Shown here one piece after another: positions 21,844-29,534 of a stretch of 64,000 nt of DNA. The stretch covers positions 1 to 64,000 of the forward strand of contig JBBSLP010000026.1 in NCBI GenBank assembly GCA_038255145.1, written 5' to 3'. The translations under genes and the position numbers were made by a program. The notes under the pieces are model-generated. The model did no database searches. It worked only from the letters and a program-made list of their open reading frames with translations, and was not told where the DNA came from. How positions within the stretch are numbered: position 1 is the first letter of the stretch; the number at the start of each line of letters is the position of its first letter. This DNA is from WHTX01 sp038255145 (GTDB lineage Bacteria > Actinomycetota > Acidimicrobiia > Acidimicrobiales > CAIXPF01).

Positions 21844-22452
21844 TCACAGGGCCACGGCGACCAGCACCACACCACCGAGGACCACGGCCGCTTCCGCCCC
21901 CAGGGCCAGCCCGGCGGCCACCGGGGACAGCTCGTGCATGCGGCGGTGGAGCTGGCGCAGCTGGTCGGGCGAGCGCACGCGGGAGGCGGCCAGCAGCGTG
22001 GCCCCCCGCACCAGCCCGAAGGCCCCGCCGATGGCCGCGCCACCGATGGGCGAGCCCACGAGCAGGGCCAACAGGAACGTCACGTGCACCGCCGCGGTGG
22101 TGATGATGGTGGAGAAGCCCATGCCCAGCTGGGCGCCGAAGCCGGCCCCGTACACCCAGCCCCGGTACTCCTCGATCCAGTCCTCGTCGACCTGGCGCTT
22201 GGGGCCGAGGGGGCGCAGACCGCGCGCGCCACGGTCGGTGGCCAGGGCCAACGCCCCGGTCACCACCATGAGCAGGGCGGCCACGACCCACCAGGCGTCC
22301 CCAGCCAACCACGAGCCCACCGAGCCGATGGCGCCGAGGGCCAGGCCCAGGAGCGCGCCCGCGACCGTGCTCGCCACCACGAAGGCGGCGGCGGTGATGC
22401 CGAACCGGTTGCCACGTACCCGCTCACCTAGCGGGTGGATGCTTGCGAGCAC
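21844..22452 (-). CDS. Polytopic membrane protein of the mau-like cluster
   Basis: A 202-residue hydrophobic protein with about five membrane stretches (GITAAAFVVASTVAGALLG, WWVVAALLMVVTGALALA, VYGAGFGAQLGMGFSTIITTAAVHV, GGAAIGGAFGLVRGATLLA, LALGAEAAVVLGGVVLVAVA). A charged loop (KRQVDEDWIEEYRG) lies in the middle. The place after the thioredoxin-like gene recalls MauF or CcdA proteins, which pass reductant through the membrane, but no paired Cys is visible, so a redox role is only a guess from context. The gene is 117 bases from the upstream one. Confidence 0.65.
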   Translation of the reverse strand: MLASIHPLGERVRGNRFGITAAAFVVASTVAGALLGLALGAIGSVGSWLAGDAWWVVAALLMVVTGALALATDRGARGLRPLGPKRQVDEDWIEEYRGWVYGAGFGAQLGMGFSTIITTAAVHVTFLLALLVGSPIGGAAIGGAFGLVRGATLLAASRVRSPDQLRQLHRRMHELSPVAAGLALGAEAAVVLGGVVLVAVAL

Positions 22453-22569
22453 CGACTCACCTCAAGGCGACCACGTGGCCCGCAGCGCCCCGGTGATGGC
22501 GGCCAGCAGGCCACACGCCACCACCACGGCACCGGGTTCAACCACGGGGGGCCTGGGTCGCCGGGCGGA

Positions 22570-23310
22570 TCACGCGGGGTCGGTGGGCCGGCCCGCGAGG
22601 CTGGGGTGGCCAGGCAGGATGCCGGCGGCGTGCAGGGCGGCGTCGGCCCGGCCCCGCTGGCCACGGGCGCCGGGAGCACCGGGCACGTCCATGTCGCCGT
22701 CGACGAGGGCCCGCTGCAGCAGGGACTCGAGCTGGGGCCAGCCCTGGGCCGCCCCCTCCCCGGCGATGCGGTCCGAGGCTCCGTCGATGAGGATGAAGTA
22801 CGGCGTCACCGGCACCTTGTAGCGGCCCCAGGCCTCGGTGCTCATGACCACGGTGATGCCGCTGTCCGGACGGGGGGCCCGGGCGGCGATCTCGCCCGGG
22901 CTCTCGCGGTCGAGGCTGCGGGTCACGATGACCAGCCGGTCGATGCCCGCAGGCAGGGCGGGGCCGCCGACGCGACCGAACTCGTCCCAGAACGAGGCGC
23001 ACGTCGTACAACCGCCGGACAGGAAGGCCAGCAACGTGGTGCGACCGGTGCCCCCCACGCCCACGTGGAGCTGGCCGCCCCAGGGGTCGCTGCCCGACAC
23101 GTCGAAGATGACGTCGCCGTTGGGGCCGGCGGGCTCACGCACCGGGGCCCGACCGGGGGCAGCGACAGGCACGGGGCCCACCCCGGCGCCACTGCCCGCA
23201 CCGAGTTGGTGCAGAGCGCGCAGGATCTCGGCGTGGCTGCGAAGCAGCCCGGCCACCAGCACGGTGAGGATGACGATGACGACGGTCTGGATCAGCACGA
23301 GCGCGAGCAC
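22570..23310 (-). CDS. Membrane-anchored thioredoxin-like protein (MauD-like)
   Basis: A 246-residue protein with one N-terminal membrane helix (residues 2-22) and an extracytoplasmic thioredoxin-like domain. The redox pair is Cys101-Thr-Thr-Cys104 in FLSGGCTTCASFWDEF, and cis-Pro is in VPVTPYFILID. MauD and TlpA/ResA-type proteins have this layout and reduce or shuffle disulfides of a partner in the cell envelope. Here the partner is probably the 24-cysteine protein of the next gene upstream. GTG start at 23310 with GGAGGT close upstream. The gap to the preceding gene is 40 bases. Confidence 0.8.
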   Translation of the reverse strand: MLALVLIQTVVIVILTVLVAGLLRSHAEILRALHQLGAGSGAGVGPVPVAAPGRAPVREPAGPNGDVIFDVSGSDPWGGQLHVGVGGTGRTTLLAFLSGGCTTCASFWDEFGRVGGPALPAGIDRLVIVTRSLDRESPGEIAARAPRPDSGITVVMSTEAWGRYKVPVTPYFILIDGASDRIAGEGAAQGWPQLESLLQRALVDGDMDVPGAPGARGQRGRADAALHAAGILPGHPSLAGRPTDPA

Positions 23311-23350
23311 GTGACCTCCTTGGTCCGGGAGCCGGTCCGGCCGGTGCCGC

Positions 23351-24829
23351 TCACGGGCGGATCTTGGCCGCCCACACCAGGGGGATGCCGGGCAGCGTGT
23401 TGAGGGTGAAGTCCATGTCGATGCCCCCGCCGCCGGGGTTGTTGCGCAGCATCCAGCGGTTGCCGGCCACCATGCCGATGCCCCAGCGGCCGTCGAGGTT
23501 CCAGTCGCCCACGACGGGCACGCTGTTGTTGGCGTTGCCCCACTCGAAGGTGATGTCGGCCGGACCGCTGGTCAGGCTGTTGCGCAGGCTCCAGCGCCAG
23601 GTGCCCGAGCTCGTCGGTTCGACCCAGCCGGGGGTCATCCTGCCGTCGCCGTTCCAGTCCCCGACCACGGGCACGCCGTTGGCGGCGCCGCTGCCGAAGT
23701 TGAACACGATGTCGGGGTCCCCGGTCGAGGGGTTCTGGCGCAGGAGCCACAGGTTGCCGACGACCACGCCGACCCCCCACACCCGGTCGCCGTTCCAGTC
23801 CCCCGTCACCGGCTTGTGGCCCGGAGCACCGTAGGTGAAGGCGATGTCGGCCGCACCGGTGCTCGACGAGTTGCGCAGGTGCCAGCCGCCCTCGGTGAAG
23901 ATGCCGGGGGTGACGCTGCCGTCGCCGTTCCAGTCCCCGCTGATGGGGATGTGGCCGGGAGAGCCGAACTGGAAGGGGGGCTGGTTGAAGTCGCCACCCT
24001 TGACCCGGTCGTAGCCCCGGTACCAGTAGCCGTCGCGGAACACGACGGGCAGGCTGGCCCACTGGGTGATGGCGTCGATGTTGGAGACGGGCGTGGGTGC
24101 GGTGTGCAGGCACGGCGCGTCGTGGAAGCGGGTGTAGTCGTCCGTCGCCGGGGCCGTGGTGCAGCTGGGCTCGAGGGTCCACGGCGCCGTGCACGTGACG
24201 ATGCGGCACACGATGGGTCCCAGGCAGGGCACGGCCTGGTTGCACTGGCCGTAGCGGAAGGCGGTGCAGCACGACTTGCGCAGTCCGCAGTCGCCGCCGG
24301 CACAGTCGCAGCCGCAGTCGTTGGTGGCGCCCGTGACCCCCGAGGCCCCGCACGGGCCCGCGGCGGTGGCGTTGCAGTCCAGGTAGTAGCGGGGGCTGTC
24401 GGACCCCCCGGGCCCGGCGCACAGACCCGACCCGTCGGCTTTCCACCAGCCCGCCACCATGCTGCCCGGTGGGCAGCCGTTGACCCCGGTGAGGGTGCAG
24501 CAGAACTCGGTGTAGCCGTCGCAGCAGGTCGAACCGCAGTCGCACTCGCGGCCACCGGCGCAGCCGCAGATGGCGGCGTAGGCCGTGCCCGGCTTGAGCA
24601 GGTAGCGCAGGGGGGCCACGGTCATGGCCGATCCCGCCAGCGCGGCCCGGGCCAGGAAGCCGCGACGCTCGAGGCGACGCTGCAGGGGGTGGAAGCCGCC
24701 GTCGTCCTGCTCGTGGGCGGCGCGGGCTGTGTGTTCGTGGTCTGTGTGTTCGTGGCCGGCGTGGGGGTCGGCTTCGACCACCTCGTCCCGGTCACGATCT
24801 GCGGTGCGTGCCCCGCCGCGCCACCTCAT
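23351..24829 (-). CDS. Cysteine-rich methylamine dehydrogenase light-chain-like protein with GDWNGDG repeats
   Basis: A 492-residue exported protein. A His-rich N-terminal stretch (residues 24-40) precedes a twin-arginine signal (RRGFLARAALAG, 55-66). Residues about 88-245 hold 24 cysteines; GCPPGSMVAGWWKAD and RYYLDC match the MauA region around its first tryptophylquinone Trp (here Trp128/129). No Trp lies between 130 and 216, so the second TTQ Trp seems absent at its normal place, with Trp217 as a possible substitute. Residues about 290-490 carry four GDWNGDG-like repeats about 50 residues apart, as in VCBS/FG-GAP-like adhesive propellers. Its start overlaps the MauE-like stop (ATGA). Enzyme activity is unproven. 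Confidence 0.75.
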   Translation of the reverse strand: MRWRGGARTADRDRDEVVEADPHAGHEHTDHEHTARAAHEQDDGGFHPLQRRLERRGFLARAALAGSAMTVAPLRYLLKPGTAYAAICGCAGGRECDCGSTCCDGYTEFCCTLTGVNGCPPGSMVAGWWKADGSGLCAGPGGSDSPRYYLDCNATAAGPCGASGVTGATNDCGCDCAGGDCGLRKSCCTAFRYGQCNQAVPCLGPIVCRIVTCTAPWTLEPSCTTAPATDDYTRFHDAPCLHTAPTPVSNIDAITQWASLPVVFRDGYWYRGYDRVKGGDFNQPPFQFGSPGHIPISGDWNGDGSVTPGIFTEGGWHLRNSSSTGAADIAFTYGAPGHKPVTGDWNGDRVWGVGVVVGNLWLLRQNPSTGDPDIVFNFGSGAANGVPVVGDWNGDGRMTPGWVEPTSSGTWRWSLRNSLTSGPADITFEWGNANNSVPVVGDWNLDGRWGIGMVAGNRWMLRNNPGGGGIDMDFTLNTLPGIPLVWAAKIRP

Positions 24830-25380
24830 CGTCCCGCTCCTCGTACCTCTCGCACGGCCGTGTTCAGCTTGGGCAGTTCGGCCAGGACCAGCACCACCAA
24901 CACGGTGGCCAGCCCGGCCGAGGCCAGCAGCAGCGGTCCCTCACCGGCATCGTCGAGCGCGGCGGCCAACGGGCCCCGGGCTCCTCCCAGCGCCGCGGCC
25001 AGGGCCAGGGCCAGGCCCACCGCGGTGACGACCACGTGGACGAGGCCGGGCTCGGACTCGACGGCGCCGAAGCAGCCGCAGGACTCGACATCACCCCGAC
25101 GCCACAGGCCCACCGCCACCACCACGAAGGCGGCGTAGCACGCAGCCACCAGCCACCACAGGGCGCCGCCACCGGCCAGGGCGGCGGTGGCGATCACCAC
25201 CTCGGCCACGCCGACGGCGCGCACCGCCATGTTGGGCAGGGGCACGCGGGGAGGGAGAAGGCGGAGCGACCGCAGGGCCCGCCGGGCAGGGTCGGGTTGC
25301 GCCGCCTTCATCGCACCACCCACCGCCAGGAGACCGCAACAGGCCGCGTAGGCACCAGCCAGGACGTCCATGTCGGGCAA
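24826..25380 (-). CDS. MauE/DoxX-like membrane protein
   Basis: A 184-residue membrane protein with about four helices and the loop ESCGCFGAVES, with Cys101 and Cys103. The CGCFG motif is diagnostic of MauE (methylamine utilisation) and related DoxX-like proteins, thought to help form disulfides in MauA with MauD. It is the first gene of the cluster and its stop overlaps the start of the MauA-like gene. No promoter is obvious in the 53 bases separating it from the divergent M18 aminopeptidase gene. Confidence 0.8.
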   Translation of the reverse strand: MPDMDVLAGAYAACCGLLAVGGAMKAAQPDPARRALRSLRLLPPRVPLPNMAVRAVGVAEVVIATAALAGGGALWWLVAACYAAFVVVAVGLWRRGDVESCGCFGAVESEPGLVHVVVTAVGLALALAAALGGARGPLAAALDDAGEGPLLLASAGLATVLVVLVLAELPKLNTAVREVRGAGR

Positions 25381-25433
25381 AGCCTAGGCCCCGGATCGCA
25401 CCAGGGGGCACATCACCCGTACGCTGCCGCGTC

Positions 25434-26732
25434 GTGACGACGGTGGATGTCGACCCTCGCTCCCTGCTGGCCTTCATCGACGCCTCGCCGACGCCCTACC
25501 ACGCCTGCGCCACCGCGGCGGCCCGACTGGAGGCGGCCGGCTTCCGGGCCGTGGACCAGGCCGGGCGGCTGGCCGGTCCCGGGGCCTGGTACCTGGTGCG
25601 GGGTGGGTCGCTGGTGGCCTGGTTGGCGCCGCCCACCGTCGATCCCGAGCGCCTGTCGTTCCGGCTGGTGGGAGCGCACACCGACAGTCCCAACCTGCGG
25701 GTGAAGCCCAACCCCGAGGTGACCAGGGCCGGACTGCGCCAGCTCGGCGTCGAGGTCTACGGCGGTCCCCTGCTCAACTCGTGGCTCGACCGCGACCTGG
25801 GCCTGGCCGGGCGGGTGGGGGTGCTGCGCGACGGCCGGGTCGAGCTGCTGCTGTTCGACATCGACCGGCCCGTGCTGCGGGTCCCCCAGCTGGCCATCCA
25901 CCTCGACCGTGACATCAACGACAAGGGACTGCTGCTGAACCGCCAGCAGCACCTGGCTCCGTTCTGGGCCACCGAGGCGTTGGGCGACGCCGCCGGACTG
26001 GTCACCGTGCTGGCCGCCGAGGTGGGGGTGGAGCCCGCTGACGTCGTCAGCTGGGACGCCATGGTCCATCCCGTCGAGCCGTCGCGCCTGGTGGGCCTGA
26101 CCGAGGAGTTCGTGTCCGCCCCCCGCATCGACAACCAGCTGTCGTGCTGGGCCGCGACCTCGGCGCTGTGTGCCCACGCCGGGGACGACGACGCCGACCG
26201 GGATGTGGTCGACGTGCTGGTGCTCTTCGACCACGAGGAGGTGGGCTCGACATCGGACCGGGGGGCCAGCGGTGCCTTCCTGAGCTCGGTGCTCGAGCGC
26301 ATCGCCGCGTCGTGCGGGGTCGACCGCACGGGCTACCTGGCCGCGGTGGCCGCCTCGAGCTGCGTGTCGTCGGACTGCGCCCACGCCACCAACCCCAACT
26401 ACGTCGACCGCCACGAGCCCCAGCACCAGATCGCCCTCAACGCCGGGCCCGTGCTCAAGGTGAACAGCAACCTGCGCTACGCCACCGACGCGGGGACCGC
26501 AGCCCGGTTCGAAGCGGCATGCCGACGGGCCGACGTGCCCCTGCAGCGCTTCGTGAACCGCACCGACCTGGCCTGCGGGTCGACCATCGGTCCGTTGACC
26601 GCGGCCGCCCTGGGCATCGCCACCGTCGATGTCGGCGCCCCTCAGCTGGCCATGCACTCGGCCCGGGAGCTGTGCGGTTCGGCCGATCCCGGCTACCTGG
26701 CCCGGGCCCTGTACGAGTACTGGCGGGGCTGA
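25434..26732 (+). CDS. M18 family aminopeptidase
   Basis: A 432-residue cytoplasmic zinc aminopeptidase of family M18. The metal ligands are visible: His in GAHTDSPNLRVKPNP, the Asp/Glu set in FDHEEVGSTSDRGASG, and His in MHSARELCG near the C-terminus. The stretch LNRQQHLAPFW and the IDNQLSCW segment are typical of the family. M18 enzymes remove N-terminal Asp or Glu, or other residues, and form dodecamers. The start is the GTG at 25434. No operon partner is visible. An unannotated structured region follows the stop. Confidence 0.92.
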   Translation: MTTVDVDPRSLLAFIDASPTPYHACATAAARLEAAGFRAVDQAGRLAGPGAWYLVRGGSLVAWLAPPTVDPERLSFRLVGAHTDSPNLRVKPNPEVTRAGLRQLGVEVYGGPLLNSWLDRDLGLAGRVGVLRDGRVELLLFDIDRPVLRVPQLAIHLDRDINDKGLLLNRQQHLAPFWATEALGDAAGLVTVLAAEVGVEPADVVSWDAMVHPVEPSRLVGLTEEFVSAPRIDNQLSCWAATSALCAHAGDDDADRDVVDVLVLFDHEEVGSTSDRGASGAFLSSVLERIAASCGVDRTGYLAAVAASSCVSSDCAHATNPNYVDRHEPQHQIALNAGPVLKVNSNLRYATDAGTAARFEAACRRADVPLQRFVNRTDLACGSTIGPLTAAALGIATVDVGAPQLAMHSARELCGSADPGYLARALYEYWRG

Positions 26733-27220
26733 CCTGGCCCGCCGGGCGACCCGCGGTTCGGCCCCGATCGTGGAGGCCAGCGTGACCGGAGCGACCTCGA
26801 TCGAGCTGTGACCGTTCGGCCGAATCGATATCGAATCGGCCGACGTGACGACCACGGACCGTGATGGCGCGAGCCGATGGGTGGGTTTCGGCCGGCGCGT
26901 TCCTGCCCGCTGAGCGGGCAACATCGCACCGAGAAACAACGCCGAAGGCGATGGGCCGCTTCAGGCCGCGCCAAGAGCCGCGCCGGCGCGACCGCACCGC
27001 GGCCAATCGGCCCATTCGGACGGCGGGGGCCCTCCCCCACACTGACCCGTGCAACACGGTCCCTGGCGGGAACCAGGGTTGCCGGTAGCGGGGTGTCGTC
27101 TGGCGGACGGCCGTGTCCCGCACCGGCAACCCACCCGTCAGCTCGGTGGCCTCCGACGCCGCCCACCGGCTGGAACCGTGCCGCCGACCAGCGCCGCCGA
27201 ACGGTGTGTGGGGTTGGTGA
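26733..27220. other. Gene-free stretch rich in inverted repeats
   Basis: No coding frame can be supported here, and base composition looks less G/C-biased than in neighbouring genes. It holds several inverted repeats: a 26-bp near-perfect palindrome at 26817-26842 (one mismatched pair, centred on TCGATATCGA), a 7-bp stem at 26904-26920 (TGCCCGC, TGA, GCGGGCA), CCCTGG/CCAGGG at 27061-27078, and a long stem with arms GGGTTGCCGGT at 27076-27086 and ACCGGCAACCC at 27122-27132. These could form a structured RNA or operators. No known riboswitch consensus is recognised. Confidence 0.6.
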
Positions 27221-27823
27221 CGAAGGCGCTGTACCACGACCGAGTCGAAGACGCCGTCGACCACGGGCCGACCGTCCCCGTCGACCACGGCGGCACCATC
27301 GACGACGGCCCCCGCCACCACGTCCGCCACGGCCGCGCCGACCACCACGGCGGCGGCCAAGCCCGGCACCAGGCAGAACCCCATCCGCCTGGGCCAGCCC
27401 GGGGTGCTGAAGAACGCCGAGGACGGGGACTTCACCGTCACCGTCACCGTCAGCTCGGTCGAGCTCGACGCCACCGCCTCGGTGTTGGCCACCAACATGT
27501 TCAACGACCCGCCGGCCGAGGGCATGGCCTACGCCGTCGTCGGCCTGACCCTGACCTACGCCGGGGGCACGGGCAAGCAGTCAGCCACCACGTTCGACCT
27601 GGGCACCTCGGTGTTCAGCCAGGCCGGCGTCGAGCACAACGGCACGGCCAACGCCACCGTGGCCCCCGAGCCCCGACTGCTGGAGTTCGGCGAGATGCTG
27701 GCCGGGGCCACCGTCACCGGCAACGAGGTCTTCGACTACGAGGTGGGCACCACGCCCCTGCTGCGGGTCGAGGAGTCTTTCTGCTTCTCCAACTGCGACG
27801 AGCTCTGGTTCGCCCTGCGCTGA
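27221..27823 (+). pseudogene. Secreted DUF4352-like protein, 5' end missing or frameshifted
   Basis: The frame opens only after a TGA at 27218 and has no ATG, GTG or TTG until GTG 27404. Yet codons 27221-27400 read as a Thr/Ala/Pro-rich linker (STTAAPSTTAPATTSATAAP), then NPIRLGQPGVL and a beta-rich domain to 27823 with FCFSNCDELWFALR at the end. This is the layout of exported lipoproteins with a DUF4352-like domain, but the signal sequence is absent in this frame. Either an indel broke the gene, or a shorter protein starts at 27404 (139 residues). Bases 27581-27823 also overlap, antisense, the end of the aminotransferase frame. Confidence 0.55.
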
Positions 27824-29035
27824 GCCGACCACCACCGCAGGCGTGGCGCTGCTGAGGGTCAGCCCGAACTGAGCGGCCAGGCGCTCGAGCGCCCGGTCCA
27901 GGGTCTCCTGGCGCTTGCAGAAGCACAGGCGGATGACGTCGGTCGGCCCACCCTGGTCGTAGAAGGCCGACACGGGGATGGCGGCCACCCCCACCTCGCT
28001 GACCAGCCAGCGGCAGAAGGCCACGTCGTCGCCGTCGAAGCCCAGCGGGCCCACGTCGACGTTGACGAAGTAGGTGCCCTCACAGGCCAGCGTGGTCAGG
28101 CCCAGGCCGGTCAGGCCGCCCACCAGGGTGTCGCGCCGGGCGGCCATGAGCGCGGTCAGCCCGGAGAAGTAGCTGTCGTCCTTGCCCAGCCCGTAGGCCA
28201 CGGCGTGCTGCAGGTTGGGCGGGGTCGTGTAGACGAGGAACTGGTGGGCCCGCACGATGGGCGCCAGCAGGGCGGGAGCTGCGGTGATGTAGCCCACCTT
28301 CCACCCCGTCAACGAGAACGTCTTGCCCGCCGAGCCGATCTTCACGCACCGGTCCCGCATGCCCGGCAACGTCATCAGCGGGATGTGGGCCCGACCGTCG
28401 TAGACGAGGTGCTCGTACACCTCGTCGCAGACCACGTAGGCGTCGAACTCCTGGGCCAGGGCCGCCACCTGCTCGAGCTCGGACCGGGTCCACACCTTGG
28501 CCGCAGGGTTGAGGGGGTCGTTGACGAGCACGGCCTTGGTCCTCGACGAGAACGCGGCCCGCAACTCGTCGGGGTCGAAGGTCCACGAGCTGGGCGCGCC
28601 CTCGGGGGCGGGGCGCAGGTCGACGAAGCGGGCCACCCCACCGCCACGGCGGATCATGGGCAGGTAGCAGTCGTAGAGGGGCTGGAAGACGACGACCTCG
28701 TCGCCCGGCTCGACCAGGGCCAGCAGCGTCGCCCCCAGGGCCTCGGTCGCCCCCGACGTGACCAGCACCTCGGTCTTCCAGTCCACGTCGAGGTCGTAGA
28801 AGCGCCCGGCGTGGGCGGCCACGGCCTGGCGCAGGTCGGGCACCCCCATCATGGACGGGTACTGGTTCGACCCCTCCAACAGGCCCTTGGCCGCTACCTC
28901 GAGCACATCAGGGGGGAAGCCCTCGTCGGGGAACCCCTGGCCCAGGTTCACCGCGCCGTGCTCGTCGGCCAGGCGGGACATGACCTCGAAGATGGTGGTA
29001 CCGAGACCGGAAAGGACGGCGTTGGCGGGCTTCAC
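27581..29035 (-). CDS. Pyridoxal-phosphate aminotransferase (class I/II)
   Basis: A fold-type I aminotransferase. The motifs LNPAAKVWT, VCDEVYEHLVYDG and KIGSAGKTFSLTGWKVGY (Lys of the PLP Schiff base in SAGK) are present, followed by the substrate-Arg segment IRLCFCKR. It resembles YbdL/kynurenine-aminotransferase-like enzymes acting on Met, Phe or kynurenine. With a GTG start at 29035 (VKPANAVLSGLG) the enzyme-like part ends near residue 393 (QFGLTLSS), the usual length. The frame then runs on about 90 residues, because no stop occurs until 27581, antisense to the DUF4352-like gene. That tail has the composition of antisense DNA and may be a stop-loss extension. Confidence 0.8.
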   Translation of the reverse strand: MKPANAVLSGLGTTIFEVMSRLADEHGAVNLGQGFPDEGFPPDVLEVAAKGLLEGSNQYPSMMGVPDLRQAVAAHAGRFYDLDVDWKTEVLVTSGATEALGATLLALVEPGDEVVVFQPLYDCYLPMIRRGGGVARFVDLRPAPEGAPSSWTFDPDELRAAFSSRTKAVLVNDPLNPAAKVWTRSELEQVAALAQEFDAYVVCDEVYEHLVYDGRAHIPLMTLPGMRDRCVKIGSAGKTFSLTGWKVGYITAAPALLAPIVRAHQFLVYTTPPNLQHAVAYGLGKDDSYFSGLTALMAARRDTLVGGLTGLGLTTLACEGTYFVNVDVGPLGFDGDDVAFCRWLVSEVGVAAIPVSAFYDQGGPTDVIRLCFCKRQETLDRALERLAAQFGLTLSSATPAVVVGSAQGEPELVAVGEAERLLDPQQGRGAHLVVEDLVAGDGGPGQHLAELQQSGLGGHGGVGRAVVLDAGLAEHRGAQVERGG

Positions 29036-29176
29036 GACCCCCCAGTACACCCCTTCGGACCCCCCGGGCGCACGCTGGTCGACACCACGATGACCGACAC
29101 GGGAAGAAATCTCCGCACACCGTGCAATCTCGAGCCGAGCCCGTCGTTGAACGTGGTGTCCGGCGGGATCCTGGCG

Positions 29177-29203
29177 CCGGCGGAGGGGGCAACCCCCCGC
29201 CGG
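29177..29203. other. Stable hairpin in the leader of the aminotransferase gene
   Basis: CCGGCG, a 2-base bulge, GGGGG, loop CAA, CCCCC and CGCCGG form an 11-bp stem. It is about 140 bases upstream of the aminotransferase start and may be part of a larger leader fold, a terminator or an attenuator. No riboswitch family is recognised. Confidence 0.5.
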
Positions 29204-29294
29204 GACCCAGGGAGAACGTGGTGCAGGGAGCCCGGCGGGGCCACCCGGCCGTACGGATCGGTAGCCGATGTGTAAAGATCTCATCGGGAAGTGG

Positions 29295-29425
29295 CCCAGG
29301 ATTGCGGAATCCCTGGGTGCATTGCGGAATGCATGCGGTGGCCGGTCAGGCGGACCTACGGCCACCATCGATTGGCGGAATTGTACGGCGGAGACCGTGG
29401 GGCCAGGGAGGTTGCGGAACCTCCC
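29295..29425. other. Array of six hairpins, most with GCGG loops
   Basis: Six consecutive stem-loops were read by eye: 29295-29317, 29318-29333, 29338-29365, 29369-29383, 29385-29398 and 29406-29425. In the first, second and sixth the apex is (A/G)TT-GCGG-AA(T/C), and the fourth has ATT-GGCGG-AAT. The third and fifth carry AGGCGGA and CGGCGGA at the loop edge. Stems are 4-10 bp and their sequences differ while the loop stays the same, which is the pattern of a selected RNA. Multiple GGA-type loops recall protein-sequestering small RNAs. The strand is not settled. Confidence 0.5.
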
Positions 29426-29534
29426 CGGCTCCACGGGCCTCATCGCGTCCGGACCGGGTACGCCCTGCTCCGAGGGCCTGTTCCCGATGCCGGGTCCCGC
29501 GGGCGGGCCCAGAGGACGGGTCCAGAGGACGGGC

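Larger units (their letters stand above)
29036..29534. other. Gene-free stretch between two minus-strand genes
   Basis: About 500 bases separate the oxidoreductase stop (29535) from the aminotransferase start (29035), both read on the minus strand. No frame here looks coding. The stretch contains a stable hairpin at 29177-29203, the hairpin array described separately at 29295-29425, and at 29504-29538 two and a half copies of a 13-base unit (cagaggacgggtc). On the minus strand it would be a long leader of the aminotransferase. A promoter could not be picked with confidence. Confidence 0.7.

Noticed and set aside
26820..27180. A small protein gene in the 26.8-27.2 kb gap
   Set aside because: Several frames are open, but none has a ribosome site, codon bias or recognisable domain; inverted repeats dominate.
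29177..29203. SAM or other known riboswitch before the aminotransferase
   Set aside because: A strong hairpin is present, but no conserved riboswitch core could be matched on either strand.
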